64,000 nucleotides of DNA from Planctomycetaceae bacterium. GTDB taxonomy: Bacteria > Planctomycetota > Planctomycetia > Planctomycetales > Planctomycetaceae. Below, in pieces: positions 28,065 through 36,485 of the stretch (position 1 is the stretch's first letter; every line of letters begins with the position of its first letter). Position numbers and translations under genes: made by a program. The notes beneath the pieces are model-generated. The model was not told the DNA's origin and did no database searches. It saw only the letters and a program-made list of their open reading frames with translations. Location of the stretch: the NCBI GenBank assembly GCA_041398785.1, contig JAWKUA010000004.1:124001-188000 (forward strand), read 5' to 3'.

Positions 28065-30404
28065 CTATTCGCTCTTGCGGATTGCGTCGATGGCTTCCCG
28101 GATCGAATCCCGCAGGCGACGGTTTTCCGTTTTGGACATTTCTTCCAGGATTGGCAGAGCATCGGCGGCTTCCGAGCCCACTTTTCTAAGAAGGAAGACC
28201 GCATAGTATTGCTTTCGGCGGTCACTGGACTTCAGGCCGTTGATCAGCACCGGAACGGCATCCGGTCCGGCGGCATCAATGTCGCGAATGGCGGCGCGGG
28301 CGAATTCCGCGTCGTCGTTGCTGTCCAGCATTTCGAACAGCACCGGAACCGCAGCTTTGGCGGCAGGTCCCAGCTTGCCAAGTCCTTCCGCCGAATTCCG
28401 TCGGACGTCCCACGCGTCATCACGAAGCAGTTCCAGGAATGCAGTCGTTCGCTTTTCGCTGTCCGGCTCAATCGCCGCAAACGCCTGAACGGCTGCTGCC
28501 CGAACGGAAGCTTCCGGATGGTGCAGCAGGGGCGTGACGGAATCCGCAACGCCGGCGGCGTCGTGCCCCAGAGCCGCAGCGGCGTTCAATGCGGCCAGCA
28601 CCAGAGGCTGATCATCGTGGCCGAGATTGCCAGACAAAGCGGTCAGTAGTTCATTGCTGGAACGGCCAATGTTCGCGATCGCGCCGGCCGCCGAGATTCG
28701 AACGGAATTGTCCTCATCGGCCAGCGCGGTTGCCAGCGCAGCCAGAGCCTTGTCAGTAACGTCGTCCGCCGGCAGTGTTCCCAGAGTTGCGGCTGCTGAG
28801 GCTCGCACGTCCGGAGCTTCGTCAGCGAAGAAGCGAACAACGTCGTCCAGGCGAGTCTTCAGGATCGCCGTATTGCCACTGATAGCCGTTAGAGCGTTTG
28901 CCCGCACCAGCGAACTGCTGTCGGAGATTGCTGCGTTCAGGATCTTTGCAACGGTGTCCGTCGGATAGTCGAATGCGGCGATTGCAAGCACGGCTGCCGC
29001 ACGAACGTCGGCGTCGCTGTCTTCAGCGGCTGCCGCGATTTCAGGGGCAGCGAAGTCAGCAGCTTTGCCGGTTTCCACCAGAGCTCTGACGCTCGCGGCA
29101 CGGACGTCAGCAGAATCATCGGTCAAGCCCTTCGCGCATGCATTCAGCGCTTCACTGGTGACGGGGCGGATATTTCCCAGTGCGCGAATGGCTGTGAGCC
29201 GCACGGCCGCGTCGGAGTCGGTCACGGCGTGCATCAGAGGATCGGCAGCGGGCGACCCGATGGCGGCCAGCGCGTCGGCGATCACCGGCACCGCATCGTG
29301 GTTGTTGGCGACGGCCTGCAGCAGTTGCGGAATCGCATCCTGGCCGATACGCACCAGCGTTGACGCCGTCTGTCCGGGGTCGACCCGACCGCTTTGCAGC
29401 GCTTCCAGCAGTGCCGGCAGGATTGTCCGTGCGTCTGACTTCAGGACGCCAAGGGCCGCGACTGCGGAGTTCCGGACCTGTGCGTTTTCGTTCTGCAGGT
29501 GTCGCGCGATCGACTGGGCAATACTTTCTCCGGTCAGCTTCGACTTCTCCAAAGCGACGACAGCGGCGGCTCGAACGGAAGTATCCGAATCCTGCAAAGC
29601 GCGCTCGATCGTTGCCTGCTTTTCATCCGCAGGGATGTCCGAGCGGCACAGCGCCAGCACGATCATGGAACGAACGACGGGGTTGGAATCTTCCGCAGAA
29701 TCACGCAATAGCTGAAGTGCGGCGGCGGAGTTCGCACCAAACTCGGCAATCGCATCGATCCCGATTTGGCGAACCTGGGAGTTGTCATTCGCCACAATTT
29801 CGGCCAGCAGCGAGTCGTCTCGGGGCGCGATTGCCGTGATGGCGCGTGCCGCGGCTTCCCGCACGTCGCCGGAGTTGTCGGCAAGCCGCTGCTGCAGCAA
29901 CGGCAGCGCGGAATCGGCCTGTGGTCCGACGAGGCCAAGAGCCACAGCCGCGCTGCGACGGATCGTTGTGTTTTCGCTTTGCACGGCGTCGGATAGCGCC
30001 GGAACCGCCGCCGATCCAATCCTGCCCAATGCGGACGCCGCGCGATAGCGAACCTGGTCATCGCGGTGTGACAGGCATTCAATCAGCGCCGGAATGGCCG
30101 GGGCCGCTCTGTCCCCGATGCGGCCCAGAGTCATCAGGGACTGAAACCGCACCTGTTCGTCCCGATCACTTGCAGCGCCGGCCAGTGCGTCGACCGTGGC
30201 CGGTGAGTCGTCACGTCGCCGCGCGATTTCGTAGGCTGCGTCGCGGCGCTTATCGACGTCGTCTGATTTCAGGTTCGCGACGAGTGAGTCGATGGACGCA
30301 TCGCGGATATCTTCAGCCGCAGCGAACGCTGAGCCGTCAACCGCGAATAACACGAGCACGAACAGGGTCGATCGAATCACGGACAGCCCTCGACTACTGA
30401 TCAT
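28065..30404 (-). CDS. Exported HEAT-repeat protein
   Basis: 779 residues with a signal peptide (STLFVLVLFAVDGSAFA). From residue about 40 to the end it is built of about 22 to 24 HEAT/PBS-lyase-type repeats of roughly 31 residues, with a consensus like DxxxxVRxxAxxALGxIG (for example DDQVRYRAASALGRIG and DNSVRISAAGAIANIG). The repeats pack into a long solenoid that binds proteins, and the sequence is very Ala-rich. It is likely exported and may act as a scaffold on the outside of the membrane. Such genes are common in Planctomycetes. It lies between the zinc-ribbon gene downstream and the DUF1552 gene, all on the minus strand, with 123-158 bases between genes. Confidence 0.88.
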   Translation of the reverse strand: MISSRGLSVIRSTLFVLVLFAVDGSAFAAAEDIRDASIDSLVANLKSDDVDKRRDAAYEIARRRDDSPATVDALAGAASDRDEQVRFQSLMTLGRIGDRAAPAIPALIECLSHRDDQVRYRAASALGRIGSAAVPALSDAVQSENTTIRRSAAVALGLVGPQADSALPLLQQRLADNSGDVREAAARAITAIAPRDDSLLAEIVANDNSQVRQIGIDAIAEFGANSAAALQLLRDSAEDSNPVVRSMIVLALCRSDIPADEKQATIERALQDSDTSVRAAAVVALEKSKLTGESIAQSIARHLQNENAQVRNSAVAALGVLKSDARTILPALLEALQSGRVDPGQTASTLVRIGQDAIPQLLQAVANNHDAVPVIADALAAIGSPAADPLMHAVTDSDAAVRLTAIRALGNIRPVTSEALNACAKGLTDDSADVRAASVRALVETGKAADFAAPEIAAAAEDSDADVRAAAVLAIAAFDYPTDTVAKILNAAISDSSSLVRANALTAISGNTAILKTRLDDVVRFFADEAPDVRASAAATLGTLPADDVTDKALAALATALADEDNSVRISAAGAIANIGRSSNELLTALSGNLGHDDQPLVLAALNAAAALGHDAAGVADSVTPLLHHPEASVRAAAVQAFAAIEPDSEKRTTAFLELLRDDAWDVRRNSAEGLGKLGPAAKAAVPVLFEMLDSNDDAEFARAAIRDIDAAGPDAVPVLINGLKSSDRRKQYYAVFLLRKVGSEAADALPILEEMSKTENRRLRDSIREAIDAIRKSE

Positions 30405-30526
30405 TACTTATCTGTCGCCATTTCCGCGCAGGCGAAATCCGATCCGGACGGCCGGGTTCCGTCAGTACGACCGCCACAGTGAGCTGCGACCGTACGCGAC
30501 ACTCAGTTCCGCGGTTGAATCATGGC

Positions 30527-30563
30527 AACCGGCGACTGCCGCAAGTTCAAACGGTCGCCGGTT
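30527..30563 (-). terminator. Stem-loop at the end of the DUF1552 gene
   Basis: AACCGGCGAC (30527-30536) pairs perfectly with GTCGCCGGTT (30554-30563) around a 17-base loop. The upstream arm, read on the minus strand, ends the DUF1552 stop codon. No T-run follows, so it may terminate weakly or protect the 3' end. Confidence 0.45.
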
Positions 30564-31912
30564 CAAACGGTGAGACCCTTCAGGCGTCCGGTGCTGTCAC
30601 CGATGAAGTCCGTTGACGCGCCCACTCGGTCGAGCATCGACATGAACAGATTGCACATCGGCGTTTCATATTCGAAGCGGATGTGTCGTCCCGTATCAAT
30701 CGTGCCGCTGCCGCCGCCGGCAAGAATCACCGGCAGGTCTTCGTTGTTGTGCCGGTTGCCGTCGCTGAGTCCGCTGCCGTAGCAGATCATCGAATTGTCC
30801 AGCAGCGTGCGTTCGCCTTCGCGGATGGATTTTAGTCGCCCCAGGAACCACGCCAGCTGCGCCACATGGAAGCGATTGATCTGCTTGATCTTGTCCAGCT
30901 TCTTCGGATCGCTGCCATGATGTGACAGATCGTGATGTCCGTCGGGCACGCCGATCTGCCGATAGCTGCGGTTGCTGCCGGCGTTGGCGAACATACAGGT
31001 GGCGACGCGCGTTGTATCCGTCTGAAACGCCAGAACCATCATGTCGGCCATCAGCCGGATGTGTTCCGCATAGTCGGACGGAATGCCGGCTGGCAGGGCA
31101 TAATTCAGGTCTTCGGAATAAACGACCGGAGCGTCGGTATTTCCAAGACGGCGTTCGATTTCGCGGACGCCGGTCAGGTATTCATCCAGCTTGCGTCGAT
31201 CGCTGCGTCCGAGATTCGTCTGCAGCCGTTTTGCGTCTTCGGAAATGAAGTCCAGGATGCTTCGCTGCAGTTCCAGGCGGCTGTGCTGACTTTTCGCGAC
31301 ATCCTTCGAGGCACCGCTGGCAAACAGTCGTTCGAACACCAGCCGCGGATTGGTTTCCTTGCCGACAGGAGTGGACTCCGACGACCAGGAGATGTTCGAC
31401 GAATACGCGCAGCTATAACCGGAGTCGCAGTTGCCGGCGCTGCGTCCCTGTTCGCATCCGAGTTCCAGTGACGAGAACCGTGTGAGTTGTCCGATGGCCT
31501 GTGCCGCCACCTGATCCGCGGAGACACCGGAGCGGATGTTTTCGCCGTCCGTCTTGCGCGGCTGAGCGCCGGTCAGAAACACGGAAGCGCTGCGAGCATG
31601 ATCGCCGGGTCCGTCGCCGTTCGCTCGACCCTTGTCGTGAGTCAGACCGCTCAGCACCAGCACGTCATCCTTCACATCCGCCAGCGGTTCCAGAATATAA
31701 GGCAGGTCGAAACCGTAACCTTCCGTCTTCGGCGTCCACTGTGACAGGTTGACGCCGTTGGGAACAAAGATGAAGGCCATTCGCGCGGGTGCGGGCACGG
31801 GAGCTGACGCGGCAGGTCCGGCCATTGCTTCCAGCCACGGCAGCGACATCGAGACTCCCAGTCCGCGCAATGCCGTCCGTCGGGAAATTCGCGTTCGGGT
31901 CAGACTAATCAT
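30563..31912 (-). CDS. DUF1552 family exported protein
   Basis: 449 residues, with GAGG 6 bases before the ATG. The N-terminus (TRTRISRRTALRGLGVSMSL) is a Tat-type signal. The family is typical of Planctomycetes and usually follows a DUF1592-type cytochrome-like gene, as here (66 bases downstream of that gene). The chain shows the family's FVPNGVNLSQWTPKTEGYGF near the start, PDGHHDLSHHGSDPKKLDKI in the middle, and MICYGSGLSDGNRHNNEDLP near the end. The family is related to sulfatase/phosphatase folds and is thought to be exported; its function is not established. The pair is likely one operon. Confidence 0.92.
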   Translation of the reverse strand: MISLTRTRISRRTALRGLGVSMSLPWLEAMAGPAASAPVPAPARMAFIFVPNGVNLSQWTPKTEGYGFDLPYILEPLADVKDDVLVLSGLTHDKGRANGDGPGDHARSASVFLTGAQPRKTDGENIRSGVSADQVAAQAIGQLTRFSSLELGCEQGRSAGNCDSGYSCAYSSNISWSSESTPVGKETNPRLVFERLFASGASKDVAKSQHSRLELQRSILDFISEDAKRLQTNLGRSDRRKLDEYLTGVREIERRLGNTDAPVVYSEDLNYALPAGIPSDYAEHIRLMADMMVLAFQTDTTRVATCMFANAGSNRSYRQIGVPDGHHDLSHHGSDPKKLDKIKQINRFHVAQLAWFLGRLKSIREGERTLLDNSMICYGSGLSDGNRHNNEDLPVILAGGGSGTIDTGRHIRFEYETPMCNLFMSMLDRVGASTDFIGDSTGRLKGLTV

Positions 31913-31978
31913 GTGATGCCTCGCTTTTCCGGATTTGTCCCGGACCTTTGAAGTGAATTGCCACGGTGCGAAAGTGAA

Positions 31979-33898
31979 TTAACGGGAACCTTCGATTTCC
32001 TGAGTCATGAATGGACCGCTGGTGACGATTTCCCGGACGAGTATACCAAAGCGGTAGTCATTTTCGGATAGCTGGCGGACGATCTGCTTCACCGTGCAGC
32101 GATCAAACGGCTGCAGACCCCGTCCGAGGGCGTAGGTCAGCAGTTTTTGCGTCATGCAGCGGCAAAACTCCGTCTTCTTTTCTTCGGCCAGAATCGTGAT
32201 CAACTCAACCGGTCCTGCAAATGTCCGGCCTCCCGGCAGCGAACCGGCCGGATCGATCTCGGAGCGTCCGTCACGATCACGCCAGGCTCCGGCCGCATCG
32301 AAGTTTTCCAGGCCGAATCCGATGGCGTCCATCTTGGTGTGACAAACGGCACAGGCGGGGTTACTCCGATGCTGCTCCATTCGTTCCCGCAGCGTACCGA
32401 GAGCCTCAGCGCCGGCTTCCAGTTCGGGAACGTTTGGCGGCGGCGGCGGAGGCGGTTCGCCAAGCAGGTTGTCCAGAATCCATTTGCCGCGCTTGACGGG
32501 TGATGTTCGTGTGGGATTGGAAGTCAGCAGCAGGATACTTCCCTGCGTCAGAATTCCGCGGCGCGCACCGGTGAGCGGCACCTTTCGGAATTCGTCGCCC
32601 GTGACTCCCTCGATCCGGTAATGACCGGCCAGCGCTTCGTTCAAAAACGTGTAATCGGCCGTCAACAGTTCCAACACGCTGCGATCCTCGCGGATCAGCG
32701 ATTCGAAAAGCATCTCCGACTCTTTGCGCATGGCCTGCCGCAGGGAATCGTTGAAGTCGGGGAACAGTTCCCGATCCGGAGTCAGCCGGTCCAGGTCTCG
32801 AAGCTGCAGCCATTGTCCGGCGAAGTTTTCCACCAGCGCGCGGGACTTCGGGTCATTCAGCATGCGGGTGGCTTCTTCGGCGACCGCTTCTCTGGTGTGC
32901 AGTTCACCGCGACGAGCACGTTCGAACAGTTGTTCATCCGGCATGCTGCTCCACAGGAAATACGACAGCCGCGACGCCAGTTCGAAGTCATTCAGCGGCC
33001 GGACTCCGTCCGTCGCTTCGCTGTTGGCGTCCAGTTCGACTCGGTAGATAAAGTGTGGTGACACAAGAACCGCGGTGACCACTGTCTGGAAGATTTCGTT
33101 CTCTTGGGAGTCAGCGTTGTAGGCGAGCGTCATGATCCGAAACAGTCGATCTGATTCGGCCTGCGTGACCGGGCGTCGAAAGGCTCGCGACGCGAATTCG
33201 TCGACGTTGCGCCGCGCGACTTCCACCTTTTCTTCGATGGAATCACCTGCAGCGGTATGGATCAGCACACGCTTTCGCGCGTTCTCGTCGGCGAACACAC
33301 GAGCCGCGATGTCACGTGCAGCGTCGAGATACTTTTCCATGAGAATCGGAGGCAGCGTGAGCACGTCCCCGATGTTGTCGAAGCCGTTGCCGACGTCGTC
33401 CGAAGGAAAATCCTTAGCGGGCTGGAAATCGAGTCCGACCAGATCACGAATCGTGTTGTTGTATTCAACCCGGTTCAGCCGCTGAATCGTGACTCGCCCC
33501 GGCCGGCTGCCGGCGCCGCAGTCGAATGCGTCAAGCTCCTGCGACACAGCCTGCAATGCGGCGACGCGTTCGGCTGTCTCCGGCTGATCCGCGTCGATGG
33601 GAGGCATCTGCTGTTCACGAAGCACCAGGATGACTTTCTCCCAGAGCTCGAAGTGATTCTGAACGTCGGCGGATTCCGCAAACTGGTCCAGTCGCACCAT
33701 CCCTTCCGCATCGCTCCCGGAATGGCAGGACGCGCAGTATTTTTCCAGGAACGGAACTGCCTTCGCAGCGAAGTCACTCGCGCTGGATTCCGTCGTCGTT
33801 TCGTCGGCTGCAGCCTGTGGCGGAAAACACGACACCAGCGCAAGTGCGGCGCAGTATGAAAGAACGAGAATCGGCTGGCGGTGCGGATCGAAGTGCAT
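31979..33898 (-). CDS. Exported DUF1587/DUF1595/DUF1592/DUF1588/DUF1585 protein with CxxCH motifs
   Basis: 639 residues with a signal peptide. Heme c-type motifs: CASCH (Cys55, Cys58, His59) early, and CAVCH late. Domain order matches the planctomycete family: DUF1587 (RLNRVEYNNTIRDLVGLDF), DUF1595 (AFRRPVTQAESDRLFRIM), DUF1592 (LASRLSYFLWSSMPDEQLF), DUF1588 (RGILTQGSILLLTSNPTRTS, then PPPPPPNVP) and DUF1585 (CRCMTQKLLTYALGRGLQPF). These proteins are thought to be periplasmic or exported electron carriers or enzymes acting on planctomycete polysaccharides or phospho-compounds; none is experimentally settled to my knowledge. It precedes the DUF1552 gene by 66 bases. Confidence 0.94.
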   Translation of the reverse strand: MHFDPHRQPILVLSYCAALALVSCFPPQAAADETTTESSASDFAAKAVPFLEKYCASCHSGSDAEGMVRLDQFAESADVQNHFELWEKVILVLREQQMPPIDADQPETAERVAALQAVSQELDAFDCGAGSRPGRVTIQRLNRVEYNNTIRDLVGLDFQPAKDFPSDDVGNGFDNIGDVLTLPPILMEKYLDAARDIAARVFADENARKRVLIHTAAGDSIEEKVEVARRNVDEFASRAFRRPVTQAESDRLFRIMTLAYNADSQENEIFQTVVTAVLVSPHFIYRVELDANSEATDGVRPLNDFELASRLSYFLWSSMPDEQLFERARRGELHTREAVAEEATRMLNDPKSRALVENFAGQWLQLRDLDRLTPDRELFPDFNDSLRQAMRKESEMLFESLIREDRSVLELLTADYTFLNEALAGHYRIEGVTGDEFRKVPLTGARRGILTQGSILLLTSNPTRTSPVKRGKWILDNLLGEPPPPPPPNVPELEAGAEALGTLRERMEQHRSNPACAVCHTKMDAIGFGLENFDAAGAWRDRDGRSEIDPAGSLPGGRTFAGPVELITILAEEKKTEFCRCMTQKLLTYALGRGLQPFDRCTVKQIVRQLSENDYRFGILVREIVTSGPFMTQEIEGSR

Positions 33899-34344
33899 AT
33901 CGCGGGATGACTACGGCAGGCAGGGTTGCGGCGGGACACAGCTTCCCGCACAAGACACGTGACATTCTGTCGGCAGGCGTGCAGTTTGGGCGGGATCAGC
34001 GATCTGGCATTGTAGCTGAAGGTGTCCAGCGTCGAGAACTGTCTTTCGAGAAAATGCGGTTTCTGCGGTGGTCGGCAAGGCATCGGACGTCACGCCGTGC
34101 TGCCTGTCGCTGGACAGCGTCCCGCCGGTGATTGAAGCGTGTAAAGTCATCACGTGCGGTGCTGCGCGTTACCGATCATTTCTGACCACTGCGGCCCGCG
34201 ATTCCTGCCGGAATGTGTCACACAGCGTTCCCGCACCAGTGCTCACAGCGGAGCATTTCAGTACCTTCTCGCAACGGTGTGTCATCCGAAGTCGCTTTTC
34301 GATCACTCCTTTTCATGCTGCCTGCGCGAACCGAAGTCACTGCC
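33899..34344. other. Divergent intergenic region, 446 bp
   Basis: Between the DUF1592-type gene (minus) and the small gene at 34345 (plus). No RNA gene or repeat seen; the frame of the following gene is open from 34213 but its composition changes before the ATG at 34345. Confidence 0.4.
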
Positions 34345-34803
34345 ATGCCAACTGATTCTTCCCCGGATACTGCCGTTGACGCTCCACTGTCGTTCGACGA
34401 TCTGGCCGCATCCCGGCGCCGGTGGATTGAGCAGGTCCTGCGTCCGTGGTGTCTTCAGGCTGCACTCAAACACCTGCGCCAGGCGGATCTTGAATGGCTG
34501 GACATCGCGGGGCGCGCGGACGCGAATGCCTCGCTGTGGACCTGGGCGTGGGACCGGTTTCCGGAGCTGACTCACGAAGGTCTGCCCGGAGTCAATGAAA
34601 CGCACCGCGTGTCCGTGCAGCTTCGCGACGGACGACTGGTCGAAGGATTCCCGGATAGCCGGCGCAGCCGCAGGGGAATGCTGGTGCTGGTTCAACAGCA
34701 GACCGATGGCGGACTGACGGATCTCGGGCCGTTTTCCATCGACGACATCGCGAGCGTCCGGCGATGCGACGGACCGGTGCTCAACGACGATCGCGATCAC
34801 TGA
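34345..34803 (+). CDS. Small conserved protein of unknown function
   Basis: 152 residues from the ATG at 34345. Alternative in-frame ATGs exist at 34213 and 34315, but the upstream extension is Ser/Arg-rich and unlike coding sequence. The chain begins Ser/Asp-rich, then has a helical Trp/Leu stretch (WIEQVLRPWCLQAALKHLRQ, LWTWAWDRFPELTHEGLPG) and a C-terminal beta-like half that ends in ...DIASVRRCDGPV, resembling small beta-barrel folds (VSVQLRDGRLVEGFPDSRRS). I recognise no family. It converges with the membrane-fusion protein gene (20 bases apart). Confidence 0.55.
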   Translation: MPTDSSPDTAVDAPLSFDDLAASRRRWIEQVLRPWCLQAALKHLRQADLEWLDIAGRADANASLWTWAWDRFPELTHEGLPGVNETHRVSVQLRDGRLVEGFPDSRRSRRGMLVLVQQQTDGGLTDLGPFSIDDIASVRRCDGPVLNDDRDH

Positions 34804-34822
34804 CAACCCGGCGGTGACCGGG

Positions 34823-36337
34823 CTACCGGTTCGGGATGACCTCAATCTGCGTGCCGACCGGGACTGATGGCCAGAGCCTGCCGCATGGTTCCGCCCGAAC
34901 AGTCGCGACGCTGTCGCCGTCGACGGAACACGCATCAGCCAGCATGGGCAGTTCAACAACCCGTGCGGAATACTGGTCACCGCCGGGAAAGATCAGATCG
35001 ATTTCGGTTCCCGGACCCAGCTCATTCATGCGGCGTCCCGGCACGTAGATGGAAACGAATCGCCGGTCCATGTGCAGGATCTTCAGCACAACTTCGCCCG
35101 CCGCCAGAGTGTCGCCTTCGTGAAACCGGACTTCCGCAACAGTGCCGTATTCCGGGCACAGCAAATCGACTTCGCGGCTGAGATCCGTCATCTCCGCCAA
35201 CTGCCGAGCCGCCTCTTCGTGCTGCATTCGCAGCGATTCCACACCCGCCGCCTGCCTGACCTGTGCCGGAAGGCCCTTCTTGAGTTCTTCCAGTTGCTGC
35301 AGGCGCAGTTCGGCGGTCCGCGATTCCAGCAGCAGCATTCGGGATTCCTCAACGGGTTCTGAGTCCGGTGCCGGTTGCCTTGCCACGACCGGCGGATTGA
35401 CCGAAGGCGGCGGAAGATGCAGTGCCGGCGCGAAATCCACTGTCGCGCTGCCGGAGTGCCCGCTGACGAACAGCAGCGAATTCGCTCTGCCCATGCCGCT
35501 GGCGGTGAATGCACGAGTCCGCGACACCGCTACCGCCGCAGACGGCTGTGCAGGGTCGGAGTCGTTTGACTCATTTGCGGACGCCGCTGCCCGGCGCGGC
35601 TCCGGGGGCCGCCGTTTGACCTCCCGGATCAGTTCCGCGCGCGTTCGCACTTCCGCGATTTCGCGATCGATGTCGCGCGTTCGCCATCCCAGCTCCAGCG
35701 TCACCTGCGCTTCCGCCTGATGGAGTCTTTCTTCCAGCCGACGAACCTGCTGCTGCTGAGTCTGGATCAGCTTCAAATGCTCCGTCTTTTCCAGCGTCAG
35801 CAGCTTCTCACCCGAAAACACTTCGCTGCCCGCCGTCACATGCGATGCGACCAGCCGTGCGTCAACCGGGACTCGCAGCAGCGTCATGTCCGCCGAAAGG
35901 ACGCCGCGCATCGGTTCGCCGGATCGAATGCCAAACCAGTACACAACCAGGCAGCCTGCCATGATCGCGATCGCCAGCAGCGAACACGTACGAATTACGG
36001 ATGCAGGCATGGGATGCGCCGGAGCGGCGACCGCCGACGGGCGGCAGAGATTCTGAGCCTGCTCCACCCATTGTTCGTCGATCAGTTGAGACGGCGACAT
36101 GCCAAGTTCTTCGGCAAACGCAACGATCTCCGGCTGCTGCCAGTAGGCAATCTGAGCCAGGAAGTACACGCCCAAATGATTCAACGCGACGGCTTCGCGA
36201 GTACGAATGCCGCGAACAAGCGTCAGGTCGTCCGCCGCCGCCGGCGAAGCGTCGTAGACGGCACCGAATTCCGGGTCCATTCGGTAGCCGTGAGGCAACC
36301 GACCGAAGACCGGCAACGTTCGAAAACTCTCCGCCAT
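34823..36337 (-). CDS. HlyD-type membrane-fusion protein with N-terminal helix-hairpin-helix-like domain
   Basis: 504 residues from the ATG at 36337, chosen for an excellent AGGAGG 7 bases upstream (the frame opens at 36445). Residues about 30-85 (DDLTLVRGIRTREAVALNHL and following) read like a helix-hairpin-helix/DUF4332 unit with the LxxIRGI...AxxLNxLGVxxLxQIA pattern. A membrane segment follows (VIRTCSLLAIAIMAGCLVVYW). The periplasmic part has the first half of a barrel-sandwich (VPVDARLVASHVTAGSEVFSG), two long coiled-coil stretches interrupted by a Pro/Ser-rich linker, and the second half (LCPEYGTVAEVRFHEGDTLAAGEVVLKILH) plus a final beta-barrel. It is the adaptor of the exporter encoded upstream (MMPL gene), 148 bases apart. 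Confidence 0.85.
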   Translation of the reverse strand: MAESFRTLPVFGRLPHGYRMDPEFGAVYDASPAAADDLTLVRGIRTREAVALNHLGVYFLAQIAYWQQPEIVAFAEELGMSPSQLIDEQWVEQAQNLCRPSAVAAPAHPMPASVIRTCSLLAIAIMAGCLVVYWFGIRSGEPMRGVLSADMTLLRVPVDARLVASHVTAGSEVFSGEKLLTLEKTEHLKLIQTQQQQVRRLEERLHQAEAQVTLELGWRTRDIDREIAEVRTRAELIREVKRRPPEPRRAAASANESNDSDPAQPSAAVAVSRTRAFTASGMGRANSLLFVSGHSGSATVDFAPALHLPPPSVNPPVVARQPAPDSEPVEESRMLLLESRTAELRLQQLEELKKGLPAQVRQAAGVESLRMQHEEAARQLAEMTDLSREVDLLCPEYGTVAEVRFHEGDTLAAGEVVLKILHMDRRFVSIYVPGRRMNELGPGTEIDLIFPGGDQYSARVVELPMLADACSVDGDSVATVRAEPCGRLWPSVPVGTQIEVIPNR

Positions 36338-36485
36338 GGTCCGGCCTCCTGCCCTGTTCCTCCAAGTTTTCCGAACGCTGTTGACTTCCGGCATTACCAG
36401 TTCACGCGGAAATCCAGTGCGCGCGGAAATGGCGCTGTGCCCCATCTAATTCGGCGCAATTGCCGTCACAGATTGACGAATTTCG

